Positions 7,145-13,630 of a stretch of DNA of 35,498 nt are shown piece after piece. The DNA is from CAYGGE01 sp966250865 (lineage in GTDB: Bacteria; Patescibacteriota; UBA1384; CAYGGE01). The translations under genes were made by a program, and so were the position numbers. The stretch covers positions 1 to 35,498 of the forward strand of contig CBINIT010000009.1 in NCBI GenBank assembly GCA_966250865.1, given 5' to 3'. The first letter of the stretch is position 1. Every line of letters starts with the position of its first letter. The notes beneath the pieces are model-generated. The model was not told where the DNA came from. It made no database searches and saw nothing but the letters and a program-made list of their open reading frames with translations.

Positions 7145-7387
7145 ATGTCGGCACCATTTGGCGATCAAACAGGGGATCATGTCCACTACCATCAAGACGG
7201 AACCGTCTGGGCTAAGGGCGCCGTAATTAATGGTAATCCCGAGGGCTATTGGGAATGGTTTCGTAAAGACGGTACGCTGTCGCGATCCGGCTACTACACG
7301 CATGGCCAACAGACCGGCGAGTGGACTACCTATGATAAAGAGGGGAAAGTTTACAAGGTCACACAACTAACAAAGCTGGAAAAATGA
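7145..7387 (+). CDS. Small MORN-repeat-like protein
   Basis: This 80-residue protein is built of two to three short repeats of the form H-DGTVWAKGAVINGNPEGYWEWFRKDGTLSRSGYYTHGQQTGEWTTYDKEGKV, the MORN_2/YwqK-type pattern in which G-x-W-x-x-Y/F repeats form beta hairpins. Such proteins are usually surface or scaffold modules; no catalytic motif is present. The ATG lies one base after the preceding stop with an AAGGGG Shine-Dalgarno over that stop codon, and its own stop overlaps the next ATG by four bases (ATGA), so translation is coupled. No signal peptide is visible. Confidence 0.8.
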   Translation: MSAPFGDQTGDHVHYHQDGTVWAKGAVINGNPEGYWEWFRKDGTLSRSGYYTHGQQTGEWTTYDKEGKVYKVTQLTKLEK

Positions 7388-8043
7388 CACTACATATTTC
7401 TGAACCAGTCCTTATCATTTCCGATACGCACCTTACCCGGCGCTTCAATAAGCGACAGTATCAGGCGCTTACTCGAGTTATCAAACCGTTTTCGACCATT
7501 ATCCTGAATGGTGATTTTATCGATCTCTATGTCGATGAGTTTTCAGATATCGAAAAGGCCTGGGAGCCACTATTTGAAAAATTACGCGAGAAGACGGTCT
7601 ATTATGTTTTTGGCAATCACGACCGAAGGCGAGAGGGTATCGACTACTCACGCTTTTCGACTAGCCAACACGATGTTTTTGAGTTCTCTCAGGCTGGCAA
7701 GCTGTTTCGAGTGGAGCACGGCCACCGACTAGCGCCCTACGTTGATACGAAAAAGAAGAACTTTTCACCGCTGCTGAGCCGACTCGGAACCTATTCCGAT
7801 CGTGTACTTACTCAACTGCTCGGTAAATACTTTTTACGCATCTATAAACAAGACAACGACCGCATGCGCGTGTGGCAAGAAAAGCATTTGGCGCAAGATA
7901 CCTACTTGATCTGCGGTCACTCGCACTGGGCTGAGTTCTCGCAAAGTGACACCTATATTAACGACGGGCTATTTGTCGATGGGTATGCCCAGTATGTGAC
8001 GATTGAAGGTGGTAAGCCGACCGCTCACCGCGAACGGTACTAG
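7384..8043 (+). CDS. Calcineurin-like metallophosphoesterase
   Basis: This 219-residue protein contains all the metallophosphoesterase motifs in order: SDTHL near residue 13 (D-x-H), NGDFIDLY (GDxxD), VFGNHDRR (GNHD), an EHGHR segment and ICGHSHW (GHxH) near the C-terminus. These residues bind the two metal ions. The spacing resembles UDP-2,3-diacylglucosamine hydrolase (LpxH) and related phosphatases, but nothing else in the window points to lipid A synthesis, so the substrate is unknown. It is translationally coupled to the MORN-like gene by an ATGA overlap. The long distance between the GNHD and GHxH motifs includes a basic TKKKNFSPLLSRLGTYSDRVL insertion. Confidence 0.88.
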   Translation: MTLHISEPVLIISDTHLTRRFNKRQYQALTRVIKPFSTIILNGDFIDLYVDEFSDIEKAWEPLFEKLREKTVYYVFGNHDRRREGIDYSRFSTSQHDVFEFSQAGKLFRVEHGHRLAPYVDTKKKNFSPLLSRLGTYSDRVLTQLLGKYFLRIYKQDNDRMRVWQEKHLAQDTYLICGHSHWAEFSQSDTYINDGLFVDGYAQYVTIEGGKPTAHRERY

Positions 8044-8054
8044 ATTAAGGTACT

Positions 8055-8074
8055 AAAAAACAGCCCTAGGGCTG
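8055..8074 (-). terminator. Intrinsic terminator of the 354-residue gene
   Basis: On the minus strand a perfect stem CAGCCC-TA-GGGCTG is followed by six T. It lies about 50 bases past the stop of the G+C-rich gene, and just past the convergent phosphoesterase stop. Confidence 0.65.
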
Positions 8075-8092
8075 CGCTAATTAAGATTCGTC

Positions 8093-8120
8093 GGGTAGGC
8101 GGCCAAGCGGCCGCCTACCC
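8093..8120. repeat. Perfect 12-bp inverted repeat between convergent genes
   Basis: GGGTAGGCGGCC (8093-8104) and GGCCGCCTACCC (8109-8120) pair perfectly around a 4-base loop. There is no T run on either side. It could stabilise mRNA ends of the convergent phosphoesterase and G+C-rich genes or help terminate transcription. Confidence 0.6.
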
Positions 8121-8126
8121 TGTCGG

Positions 8127-9191
8127 TCATTCATCCTCTCCTTCCCTGGTGTCCTCGGGGTACGAGGTCGACCAGTAGAACCACCTCCAGAACTGCTCGA
8201 GCACCTGCTCGTCGCTCGGCTCCTCGCCGATATCCCGCCGCAGATTGCGGCGAGTGGAGCAGACCCAACGCCCGGCCTCGATGTCAGGTACGATGCTCAG
8301 GTCCGAGTAGCGTACCTGAAGCGTCTGCTCGAAAGGCTTGAGCAGAGCGAACACATCAGCGCCTTCCGGCACGTTGCCCAACAGGATGCAGGGCTTTGCT
8401 GCGAGACGGATCTCGAGCATGAGCCCCGCTGCAGCAGCAAGCAGCTTGGCCGGCTCGACGAAGACCCGCATGATTTCTAGGGCTTCCAGGGAGAGTTTCT
8501 CGCCGGAGGTAGCGCCAATAGAGTACCACGACCATTCCCCGTCTTCGCCGACCTTGAGAGTGATCTCCCTGTCCTCAAGTACGGTTCTGAGCGCAATCGA
8601 CAGCGTGATGGAGTCGAAGGCAACAGTCCGGCGACTCCCAGTCATCGCAACGAGCCGAGCCGCTGCCTCGCGAGCTTGCCGCTCTTCTTCCGACATGTTC
8701 CTTTCGGCAGCGTCTTCCCGTTCGGCGCTTTCTCGACGGAAGAAGTCCCGGAACGTCAGCACGAAGGCTGCGTGCCCGAGGTCGGGCGCAATCTCCGCGT
8801 CGGGCCACTGCTGCCTCAAGATGGCCGTCAACTCCTCGACGCAGCGAGCTTGATCGTCGGGGTCGTCAGCGCCCTTGATCCTGATGCGCGCTTCCCCATC
8901 GCTGCTGACTGTGAGCGAGAGACCGACCTCCATCTGTCTCGACCAGTGGGTGAGCGGATCGACAAGAGCCGCCAGCACATTGAGCTCGGCCGGCTCAACG
9001 CTCGTCTCACCAGCCCAGCACTCAAAGTCGTTCGGGTTGATCACGAGTGCTTCGTCATGCTCGTTGTCCCAATCAAGGGTGGCGACACGCATGGCAAGCG
9101 TGAACGAGTCTACTGCGTAGAGATGATTCCCTTCGGCGTCGGCCTGCCGCTGCGCCTCTTCCTGCAACCTATCTTCATCCCAGCCCATCAT
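8127..9191 (-). CDS. Unrecognised G+C-rich 354-residue protein with internal duplication
   Basis: I recognise no family. The protein is acidic, has no signal peptide or membrane helix, and appears to consist of two related halves. Residues about 28-155 (DSFTLAMRV... EIAPDLGHAAFVLTFRDFFRR) align by eye with about 195-325 (DSITLSIALRT... IVPDIEAGRWVCSTRRNLRR), separated by an E/R/A-rich helical linker (SAEREDAAERNMSEEERQAREAAARL). The gene is visibly richer in G+C than its neighbours, about 60% in sampled lines. It is a complete transcription unit: near-consensus promoter, AAAGGAGG Shine-Dalgarno six bases before ATG, and a terminator. The composition suggests horizontal acquisition. A 190-residue open frame opposite to it (8676-9248) is judged a shadow. 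Confidence 0.8.
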   Translation of the reverse strand: MMGWDEDRLQEEAQRQADAEGNHLYAVDSFTLAMRVATLDWDNEHDEALVINPNDFECWAGETSVEPAELNVLAALVDPLTHWSRQMEVGLSLTVSSDGEARIRIKGADDPDDQARCVEELTAILRQQWPDAEIAPDLGHAAFVLTFRDFFRRESAEREDAAERNMSEEERQAREAAARLVAMTGSRRTVAFDSITLSIALRTVLEDREITLKVGEDGEWSWYSIGATSGEKLSLEALEIMRVFVEPAKLLAAAAGLMLEIRLAAKPCILLGNVPEGADVFALLKPFEQTLQVRYSDLSIVPDIEAGRWVCSTRRNLRRDIGEEPSDEQVLEQFWRWFYWSTSYPEDTREGEDE

Positions 9192-9269
9192 CGCGCCCCT
9201 CCTTTTCTTGGACGTGGAAGACGATATTCAATTCATGCAAAAAAATAACCCATGTGAACTGAACGGTTG

Positions 9270-9298
9270 ATTATACCTGTCGCACCGCGAAAAGTCAA
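9270..9298 (-). promoter_or_regulatory. Strong promoter of the 354-residue gene
   Basis: On the minus strand TTGACT (9298-9293) and a perfect TATAAT (9275-9270) are separated by 17 bases. The predicted transcript has a leader of roughly 70 bases, including a run of seven T near its middle. Confidence 0.8.
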
Positions 9299-9329
9299 GC
9301 GCTCATCGCTCTATAGCCAAATTAAAAAA

Positions 9330-9349
9330 CAGCCCTTGCGGGCTGTTTT
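9330..9349 (-). terminator. Intrinsic terminator of the XRE/membrane-protein operon
   Basis: A stem CAGCCC-TTGC-GGGCTG has six A on its left and four T on its right, so on the minus strand it reads hairpin plus T run just past the stop at 9358. It could act in both directions. Its stem halves are the same as those of the terminator at 8055-8074. Confidence 0.7.
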
Positions 9350-9357
9350 CGTTGTAC

Positions 9358-9840
9358 TTACTTTGTTTTCTCGGGCGGAGCCATGTCGTTATCGACTCCA
9401 CTTTTCAGGATTGTTCCGACAAAGAGTCGCATACCTAAGAAGCTTGAGACAATGGCGATCCAAGCGGCTGGTTCAAAAACGCCGGTGAAGCCATCGCCGC
9501 TAATAATGTAGTAGCTCATAGTGACCCAGTTAATCAACATAACCATACGGAAGCCGGCCATGGCGGCGTCGAGCTTGACGGCTTGATCCCGCTCATCTTC
9601 AGGAATGTAGGTCCCGATCGCTACGCGCTCCACGAAGTCAAAGATAGTTTTCTTCCCCGGTGCTTGGCTAGCTTCATAAATGGCGGCAAGGGCGATGCTG
9701 CCAACCAGCAGTCCTTTAAATAAGGTGTCGCTAATAACCTCAAATTCTCGTAACGCGCCAAAAGTTAAGATAGCGATGATTGGTAGCCAAATGGTCGGTT
9801 TCGCAAAACGGTTGCGGCCGCGACTGTCGGTGATAATCAT
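9358..9840 (-). CDS. Small multi-pass membrane protein paired with an XRE regulator
   Basis: This 160-residue protein has about four hydrophobic segments: TIWLPIIAILTFGAL, FKGLLVGSIALAAIYEA, FRMVMLINWVTMSYYII and WIAIVSSFLGMRLFVG. Between the second and third is a charged, probably cytoplasmic stretch (IPEDERDQAVKLDAAM). I do not recognise a defined family. Its ATG overlaps the stop of the upstream regulator by four bases, so the two are translated together. Two-gene cassettes of a short XRE regulator and a small membrane protein are common in bacteria and often autoregulated; what this one senses is unknown. Confidence 0.75.
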   Translation of the reverse strand: MIITDSRGRNRFAKPTIWLPIIAILTFGALREFEVISDTLFKGLLVGSIALAAIYEASQAPGKKTIFDFVERVAIGTYIPEDERDQAVKLDAAMAGFRMVMLINWVTMSYYIISGDGFTGVFEPAAWIAIVSSFLGMRLFVGTILKSGVDNDMAPPEKTK

Positions 9841-10061
9841 TTGTTCTCCTCTTCGTCTTCAAATGAGACGATAAATATTTCCTCAATAGATTTATTGAAG
9901 TACCGTGCGATCTTTACGGCGAGTGCCAAAGACGGCAGGTACTCGTTTTTTTCGAGATAGTTAATGGTCGAGCGGGTAGCGCCAACTTTTACGGCGAGCT
10001 CTTCCTGGGTCAAATTGTGTTCTGCCCGAAGGACTTTCAGGCGGTTTTGCATAATAGGCAT
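9837..10061 (-). CDS. XRE-family (YozG-type) HTH transcriptional regulator
   Basis: This 74-residue protein is essentially one HTH_3 domain: MQNRLKVLRAEHNLTQEELAVKVGATRSTINYLEKNEYLPSLALAVKIARYFNKSIEEIFI, with recognition helix around RSTINYLEK, then an acidic tail. This short form is the YozG type. A GTG at 10067 is in frame but overlaps the GAGG Shine-Dalgarno, so the ATG at 10061, five bases after it, is preferred; the ATG at 10052 is a second possibility. A palindromic operator covers its promoter, so it probably represses itself and the downstream membrane protein. Confidence 0.88.
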   Translation of the reverse strand: MPIMQNRLKVLRAEHNLTQEELAVKVGATRSTINYLEKNEYLPSLALAVKIARYFNKSIEEIFIVSFEDEEENK

Positions 10062-10076
10062 AAGCACCTCAACGCT

Positions 10077-10105
10077 AATGTAGCATTTATACTACATTAT
10101 GTCAA
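10077..10105 (-). promoter_or_regulatory. Autoregulated promoter with palindromic operator
   Basis: On the minus strand a perfect -35 TTGACA (10105-10100) and -10 TACATT (10082-10077) are 17 bases apart. A perfect inverted repeat AATGTAG-N8-CTACATT (10077-10098) fills the space between them, and a further TGTAGCA half-site lies just upstream (about 10111-10117). A regulator bound here would block RNA polymerase. Confidence 0.75.
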
Positions 10106-10135
10106 TAGTCTGCTACACGCGTTAGGTACCATACC

Positions 10136-10164
10136 TAGACATTTTGGGCCGTCTATGGTTTAAT
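10136..10164 (+). promoter_or_regulatory. Promoter of the 94-residue gene
   Basis: TAGACA (10136-10141) and TTTAAT (10159-10164) each differ from the sigma-70 consensus at one base and are separated by 17 bases. The predicted leader is about 55 bases and ends in a strong Shine-Dalgarno. Confidence 0.65.
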
Positions 10165-10225
10165 TGCCATGATCGTCCCGCAGTAAAAGAGGCTGATCAA
10201 TCGTGCTTGGCCAAAGGAGGTCAGG

Positions 10226-10510
10226 ATGGAGATTAGCGGGAGACTGATTAAGCGGCGGCGGCGTGGCGGTCGAGACCAGCTCACCCTGGAAAGCTCGGCC
10301 GGTCCGGACGCTCCCCCACATGTAATCGTCGTGGCCTTTGGCCACGTCGTCGCTGCCGTGCGCGCAAGCGATGTTGGCAGCAAATTCCTCAAGATCGTAA
10401 CAAGCGACCTGCCAGCGCCCCGGCGTGGAGTAGTGCGTTGCGTCGGTCATTCGGTAGCTACCGTCAGCTACCATGTCGAACGCAGGCCTGGGCCACTCCA
10501 TGAAGAGTGA
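10226..10510 (+). CDS. Unrecognised small basic protein
   Basis: This 94-residue frame begins MEISGRLIKRRRRGGRDQLTL, is rich in Arg, Val and Ala, and matches no family I know. The case for a real gene rests on context: a good promoter at 10136-10164, an AAAGGAGGT Shine-Dalgarno placed correctly before ATG, and a hairpin plus intrinsic terminator right after the TGA. It is G+C-rich like the 354-residue gene and may be acquired. A 113-residue frame on the opposite strand (10160-10501) has a plausible composition too but lacks a ribosome-binding site. A non-coding RNA is another possibility. Confidence 0.5.
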   Translation: MEISGRLIKRRRRGGRDQLTLESSAGPDAPPHVIVVAFGHVVAAVRASDVGSKFLKIVTSDLPAPRRGVVRCVGHSVATVSYHVERRPGPLHEE

Positions 10511-10516
10511 AGTATA

Positions 10517-10578
10517 GAGGAGCGCCGACCAGATCGGTGGCGCTCCTCGCCCCTTCCAAGAGCGTCAGCTCTTTTTTT
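10517..10578 (+). terminator. Hairpin plus intrinsic terminator after the 94-residue gene
   Basis: A perfect 10-bp stem (GAGGAGCGCC 10517-10526, GGCGCTCCTC 10539-10548) is followed by a second, true terminator: AAGAGC-GTCA-GCTCTT running into seven T (10558-10578). Both read in the plus direction. Confidence 0.75.
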
Positions 10579-10626
10579 GTTTTGTCAAAGATTTGTTCGC
10601 TCTTTGTTCGGGATAGAGCAGTATGG

Positions 10627-10632
10627 TACAGT
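10627..10632 (+). promoter_or_regulatory. -10 hexamer for a probable leaderless rarA mRNA
   Basis: TACAGT is followed by exactly six bases and then the rarA ATG, so transcription would start at or next to the start codon. A TTGTTC lies 17 bases upstream as a poor -35. The same spacing recurs at three other genes in this window. Confidence 0.45.
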
Positions 10633-10638
10633 AGGTGT

Positions 10639-11760
10639 ATGGAACCATTAGCTTCACGCATCCGACCTAACGATCTCGAGAACTACATTGGTCAATCGCA
10701 CCTTGTCGGTGAAGGGAAGCCGCTTCGAGCTGCGATTGAGAAAAAACAGCTTTTTTCGTTTGTACTCTGGGGTCCGCCAGGAGTGGGGAAGACAACCTTA
10801 GCCCGGATCTACGCCAATACTTTTGATCTTCCCTACACCGAGCTCTCAGCGGTCTCCGCTGGCAAGGAAGATATCCGCAAGCTTATTGCCCAACACAGTA
10901 ATCAACAGATTATTTTTCTTGATGAAATTCACCGCTTTAACAAGGCACAGCAAGACTTTTTACTCCCGTATGTGGAGAACGGCCGAATCGTCCTTATCGG
11001 CGCGACAACAGAAAATCCTAGCTTTGAAGTAATCGCTCCGCTGCTCTCGAGGACTCGAGTCTTTATCCTTCATGAGCTGACTGCTGAGGAGGTTGGTCAG
11101 ATCATTGATCGGACTGGTATTAAACTGGCAAAAGATGCAAAAGAGTGGCTAGCGGAACACGCCAATGGCGATGCTCGCCTTGCTCTGACCTTACTAGAAA
11201 ACGCCGCCCACCTTTACGACAAGGTGACACTTGAGGCATTAAAAAATACGCTCCAAAATAAGTTTCTCCGTTTCGATAAGAAGGGAGAGGAGCACTACAA
11301 TACCATCTCGGCGTTCATTAAAAGCATGCGGGCCAGCCAGCCAGATGCAGCCTTGTACTATCTGGCGCGGATGATCGATTCAGGCGAAGATCCCAAATTT
11401 ATTGCCAGACGAATGGTCATTTTTGCTTCAGAAGATATTGGCTTAGCGCAGCCAACAGCGCTCGTTGTCGCCAATGAAGTATTTCGAGCCGTCGAAACGA
11501 TCGGACTTCCCGAAGCGGCCATCAACTTGGCTCATGGTGTTGCCTACCTCGCTCAAGCAAAGAAGGATCGAAGCGCCTATGAGGCACTCGGCGCGGCAAT
11601 GGCTGATGTAAAACAATATGGCAACTTGCCGATCCCCATGCAGCTGCGCAACGCTTCAACCAAGCTTATGAAAGACGCGGGCTACGGGAAAGGGTATGAA
11701 AAGTATACAGCAGAAGACCTCCTTCCTGAAAAACTAAAGGGTAAAAAGTATCTAAGCTGA
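10639..11760 (+). CDS. rarA: RarA/MgsA, replication-associated AAA+ ATPase
   Basis: This 373-residue protein begins MEPLASRIRPNDLENYIGQSHL, the standard RarA N-terminus. It has Walker A GPPGVGKTT at 45-53, Walker B IIFLDEIHRF at 91-100 and sensor 1 GATTENPSFE at 121-130. The C-terminal half carries DPKFIARRMVIFASEDIGLA and ends MPIPMQLRNASTKLMKDAGYGKGYEKY, both family hallmarks. RarA is a clamp-loader relative acting at stalled forks and single-stranded DNA ends. It is shorter than typical RarA because the segment after GYGKGY is reduced. The frame is open back to 10507, but that extension would cross a terminator, so ATG 10639 is chosen. Confidence 0.93.
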   Translation: MEPLASRIRPNDLENYIGQSHLVGEGKPLRAAIEKKQLFSFVLWGPPGVGKTTLARIYANTFDLPYTELSAVSAGKEDIRKLIAQHSNQQIIFLDEIHRFNKAQQDFLLPYVENGRIVLIGATTENPSFEVIAPLLSRTRVFILHELTAEEVGQIIDRTGIKLAKDAKEWLAEHANGDARLALTLLENAAHLYDKVTLEALKNTLQNKFLRFDKKGEEHYNTISAFIKSMRASQPDAALYYLARMIDSGEDPKFIARRMVIFASEDIGLAQPTALVVANEVFRAVETIGLPEAAINLAHGVAYLAQAKKDRSAYEALGAAMADVKQYGNLPIPMQLRNASTKLMKDAGYGKGYEKYTAEDLLPEKLKGKKYLS

Positions 11761-11819
11761 CAAATATGGGAAATTGTATTTCGTTCATCCATCAGTTAAG
11801 GTGGAAATAGGAGAGATTC

Positions 11820-12302
11820 ATGGAAAACAACATGCAAAAAGCGACATTTGCGGCTGGCTGTTTCTGGGGTGTAGAGGACATGTTCCGGAAAATGCCCGGA
11901 GTGATCGACGCCATTTCCGGCTATACCGGCGGCCACAAAGATAACCCGACCTACGAAGAGGTTTGCTATACCGACACTGGCCATGCTGAGGCGGTAGAGG
12001 TAACGTACGACCCAGACAGGGTAACGTATCAGCAGCTCCTAGATAAGTTTTGGATGATGCATAATCCGACCACTCGAAATCGACAGGGTCCAGATATTGG
12101 CAACGAGTATCGATCGGTAATTTTTTACCACAACGATGAGCAAAGGCGATTGGCCGAAGCCTCGAAACAGGCACTCGATGCATCGGGCAAGTATGAACAT
12201 CCCGTGGTAACGGAGATTGTCCCGGCACAAGCCTTTTGGAAGGCCGAAGAGTACCATCAGCGGTGGACGGAAAAACATGGCGGCTACGCTTGCCATATAT
12301 AA
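11820..12302 (+). CDS. msrA: Peptide methionine-S-sulfoxide reductase MsrA
   Basis: This 160-residue protein has the GCFWG catalytic motif at residues 13-17 (Cys 15), followed by the family pattern GVIDAISGYTGGHKDNPTYEEVCYTDTGHAEAVEVTYDP and QGPDIGNEYRSVIFYHNDEQ. It reduces methionine-S-sulfoxide in oxidised proteins. A TAGGAGA Shine-Dalgarno precedes the ATG. The next genes, a VOC protein and msrB, follow at 24 and 0 bases, making an oxidative-damage operon. The C-terminus (GGYACHI) is short and has a single cysteine, a candidate resolving residue. No export signal is present, so it is cytosolic. Confidence 0.95.
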   Translation: MENNMQKATFAAGCFWGVEDMFRKMPGVIDAISGYTGGHKDNPTYEEVCYTDTGHAEAVEVTYDPDRVTYQQLLDKFWMMHNPTTRNRQGPDIGNEYRSVIFYHNDEQRRLAEASKQALDASGKYEHPVVTEIVPAQAFWKAEEYHQRWTEKHGGYACHI

Positions 12303-12326
12303 AGTGACTTATTCTAAGGAGAAGAC

Positions 12327-12818
12327 ATGAAAGCCGTTCATAGCGAGGTTCAAATTGGTCACGTTCATCTTAAAGTCGCCGATATTGATCGCGCTCTTCA
12401 CTTTTACCGGGATATCTTAGGCTTTGAAGTTATGGCTGAGATGCCTGGTCATTCGGCAGTTTTTCTTTCGGCTGGCGGATATCACCACCATATCGCCTTA
12501 AACACGTGGGAGAGCGAGGGTGGCACACCGCCTCCTCCGGGGCATACTGGTCTCTACCATTTCGCTATTCTGTATCCGAACCGAAAAGAGTTGGCGCAGG
12601 CCTTAAAGCGGTTGATGGCAGCAAATTATCCCATTCACGGTGCCTCTGACCACGGCGTATCTGAAGCGATTTACCTGGAAGACCCGGACGGAAATGGAGT
12701 CGAGCTCTATTGTGACCGACCTAGGCGCGAGTGGCCGGTAGATAAAGATGGCAAGCTTAACTTTGACCGTCCACGACCACTTGACCTTGAGCTGTTACTT
12801 AAAGAACTGGAGGGCTAA
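12327..12818 (+). CDS. VOC-superfamily (glyoxalase/catechol dioxygenase-like) protein
   Basis: This 163-residue protein shows two VOC modules. IGHVHLKVADIDRALHFYRDILGFEVM opens the first; GLYHFAILYPNRKELAQALKRL and ISLEDPDGNGVELY-type residues (here AIYLEDPDGNGVELYCDRP) form the second. Candidate metal ligands are His 12, His 78 and Glu 126. The sequence resembles the CatE-like extradiol dioxygenase group, but the substrate cannot be read from it, and CPR homologues may be detoxification enzymes. It has an AAGGAGA Shine-Dalgarno and its stop directly abuts the msrB ATG. Its place between msrA and msrB suggests a role in handling oxidised or carbonyl compounds. Confidence 0.85.
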   Translation: MKAVHSEVQIGHVHLKVADIDRALHFYRDILGFEVMAEMPGHSAVFLSAGGYHHHIALNTWESEGGTPPPPGHTGLYHFAILYPNRKELAQALKRLMAANYPIHGASDHGVSEAIYLEDPDGNGVELYCDRPRREWPVDKDGKLNFDRPRPLDLELLLKELEG

Positions 12819-13217
12819 ATGGACAAAATTCAAAAAACCGATGACGAATGGCAGAAGGAGCTGACTGAAGAGCAGTACCGCGTCTTACGAAAAAAGGGGA
12901 CTGAGCCCCCATTTACTGGTGAGTATTTGTATAGCGATGAAACCGGTATTTATACCTGCGGTGCCTGTGGCTATGAACTTTTCTCTTCAGAAACGAAGTT
13001 CGATTCACATTGTGGTTGGCCAAGCTTTTACGACCCCATGTACCAAGATCATATTATCTTTACGCCCGACGATTCACACGGCATGAGCCGGATTGAAGTG
13101 ACCTGTGCTCGATGCGGTGGCCACTTAGGCCATGTGTTTGATGACGCTCCTGATCAACCGACCGGTAAGCGCTACTGTATTAACTCAACTTCACTTGGAT
13201 TCAAGAAGCAGGATTAA
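12819..13217 (+). CDS. msrB: Peptide methionine-R-sulfoxide reductase MsrB
   Basis: This 132-residue protein carries the MsrB hallmarks: zinc-binding CxxC pairs at Cys 47/50 and Cys 96/99, the SHCGWPSF segment (Cys 65, the usual recycling position) and the catalytic RYCINSTSL with Cys 120. It reduces methionine-R-sulfoxide and complements MsrA. The ATG starts at the base after the VOC stop, with the GGAGG Shine-Dalgarno inside the VOC gene. It ends one base before the convergent TfoX-like gene. msrA and msrB are often fused or adjacent; here a VOC gene separates them. Confidence 0.96.
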   Translation: MDKIQKTDDEWQKELTEEQYRVLRKKGTEPPFTGEYLYSDETGIYTCGACGYELFSSETKFDSHCGWPSFYDPMYQDHIIFTPDDSHGMSRIEVTCARCGGHLGHVFDDAPDQPTGKRYCINSTSLGFKKQD

Positions 13218-13218
13218 G

Positions 13219-13536
13219 CTACTTCGGCTTTGGTGGCGGAAGGACATCGGCCGTGGTTCGAACCGCCATGCTTAGCCATCCTGGATCGTCCCAACGTTCC
13301 TCGCTGACTCTCAGGTAATCTTTTGCACCAGGATATGGCGGGGCCAGCGTGCAGTCGTCGAGTAGCGCTGCTTCAGCGGCTGACCGTTTGATGAACAGCT
13401 GATCATCGCAAACAAAAGCAACGACCTTTTCGTCACAGTAGATGGCATACTCGCCAAACATTTTGCGTGCCCGCATCGTCCCTGCATCGTGCATCTGTTC
13501 TAAAAGGAAATCGACCGTCTCTTGCTTTGTGCCCAT
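13219..13536 (-). CDS. TfoX N-terminal domain protein
   Basis: This 105-residue protein matches the TfoX_N domain: FLLEQMHDAGTMRARKMFGEYAIYCDEKVVAFVCDDQLFIKRS, followed by PYPGAKDYLRVSEERWDDPGWLSMAVRTTADVLP. TfoX/Sxy regulates competence in gammaproteobacteria, but stand-alone N-terminal domain proteins are widespread and of unknown function. The frame opens earlier (ATG at 13575), but MGTKQETVDFL at 13536 is the family-like start. It has no Shine-Dalgarno; instead a TACAAT hexamer lies six bases before the ATG, suggesting a leaderless message. It converges on msrB. Confidence 0.82.
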   Translation of the reverse strand: MGTKQETVDFLLEQMHDAGTMRARKMFGEYAIYCDEKVVAFVCDDQLFIKRSAAEAALLDDCTLAPPYPGAKDYLRVSEERWDDPGWLSMAVRTTADVLPPPKPK

Positions 13537-13542
13537 GCTTGG

Positions 13543-13548
13543 ATTGTA
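13543..13548 (-). promoter_or_regulatory. -10 hexamer for a probable leaderless tfoX-like mRNA
   Basis: TACAAT on the minus strand lies exactly six bases before the ATG at 13536. A CTGTCA 18 bases further upstream is a possible weak -35. Confidence 0.45.
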
Positions 13549-13630
13549 GCATCGTGTACGTTTGCTTGACAGCACTGCTGTCTATCAGTACGCTGAGATT
13601 AATTACCACTAGGCCTCTCAAGGAGGGGAT

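Noticed and set aside
7384..8043. Calling the metallophosphoesterase LpxH
   Set aside because: The motifs are shared by many phosphatases, and no other lipid A gene is present in the window.
8676..9248. 190-residue open frame on the plus strand opposite the 354-residue gene
   Set aside because: It arises from the high G+C of the minus-strand gene, lacks a ribosome site and runs over that gene's start and leader. The minus strand has promoter, ribosome site and terminator.
10160..10501. 113-residue minus-strand frame opposite the 94-residue gene
   Set aside because: Its composition is plausible, but it has no Shine-Dalgarno and its end runs into the plus-strand promoter. The plus strand has all expression signals. 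Not fully excluded.
13564..13592. TTGACA-based promoter for the 811-residue surface protein
   Set aside because: A perfect TTGACA is present near 13564, but the hexamer 17 bases later (TACGCT) is a poor -10, so it was not listed as a feature.
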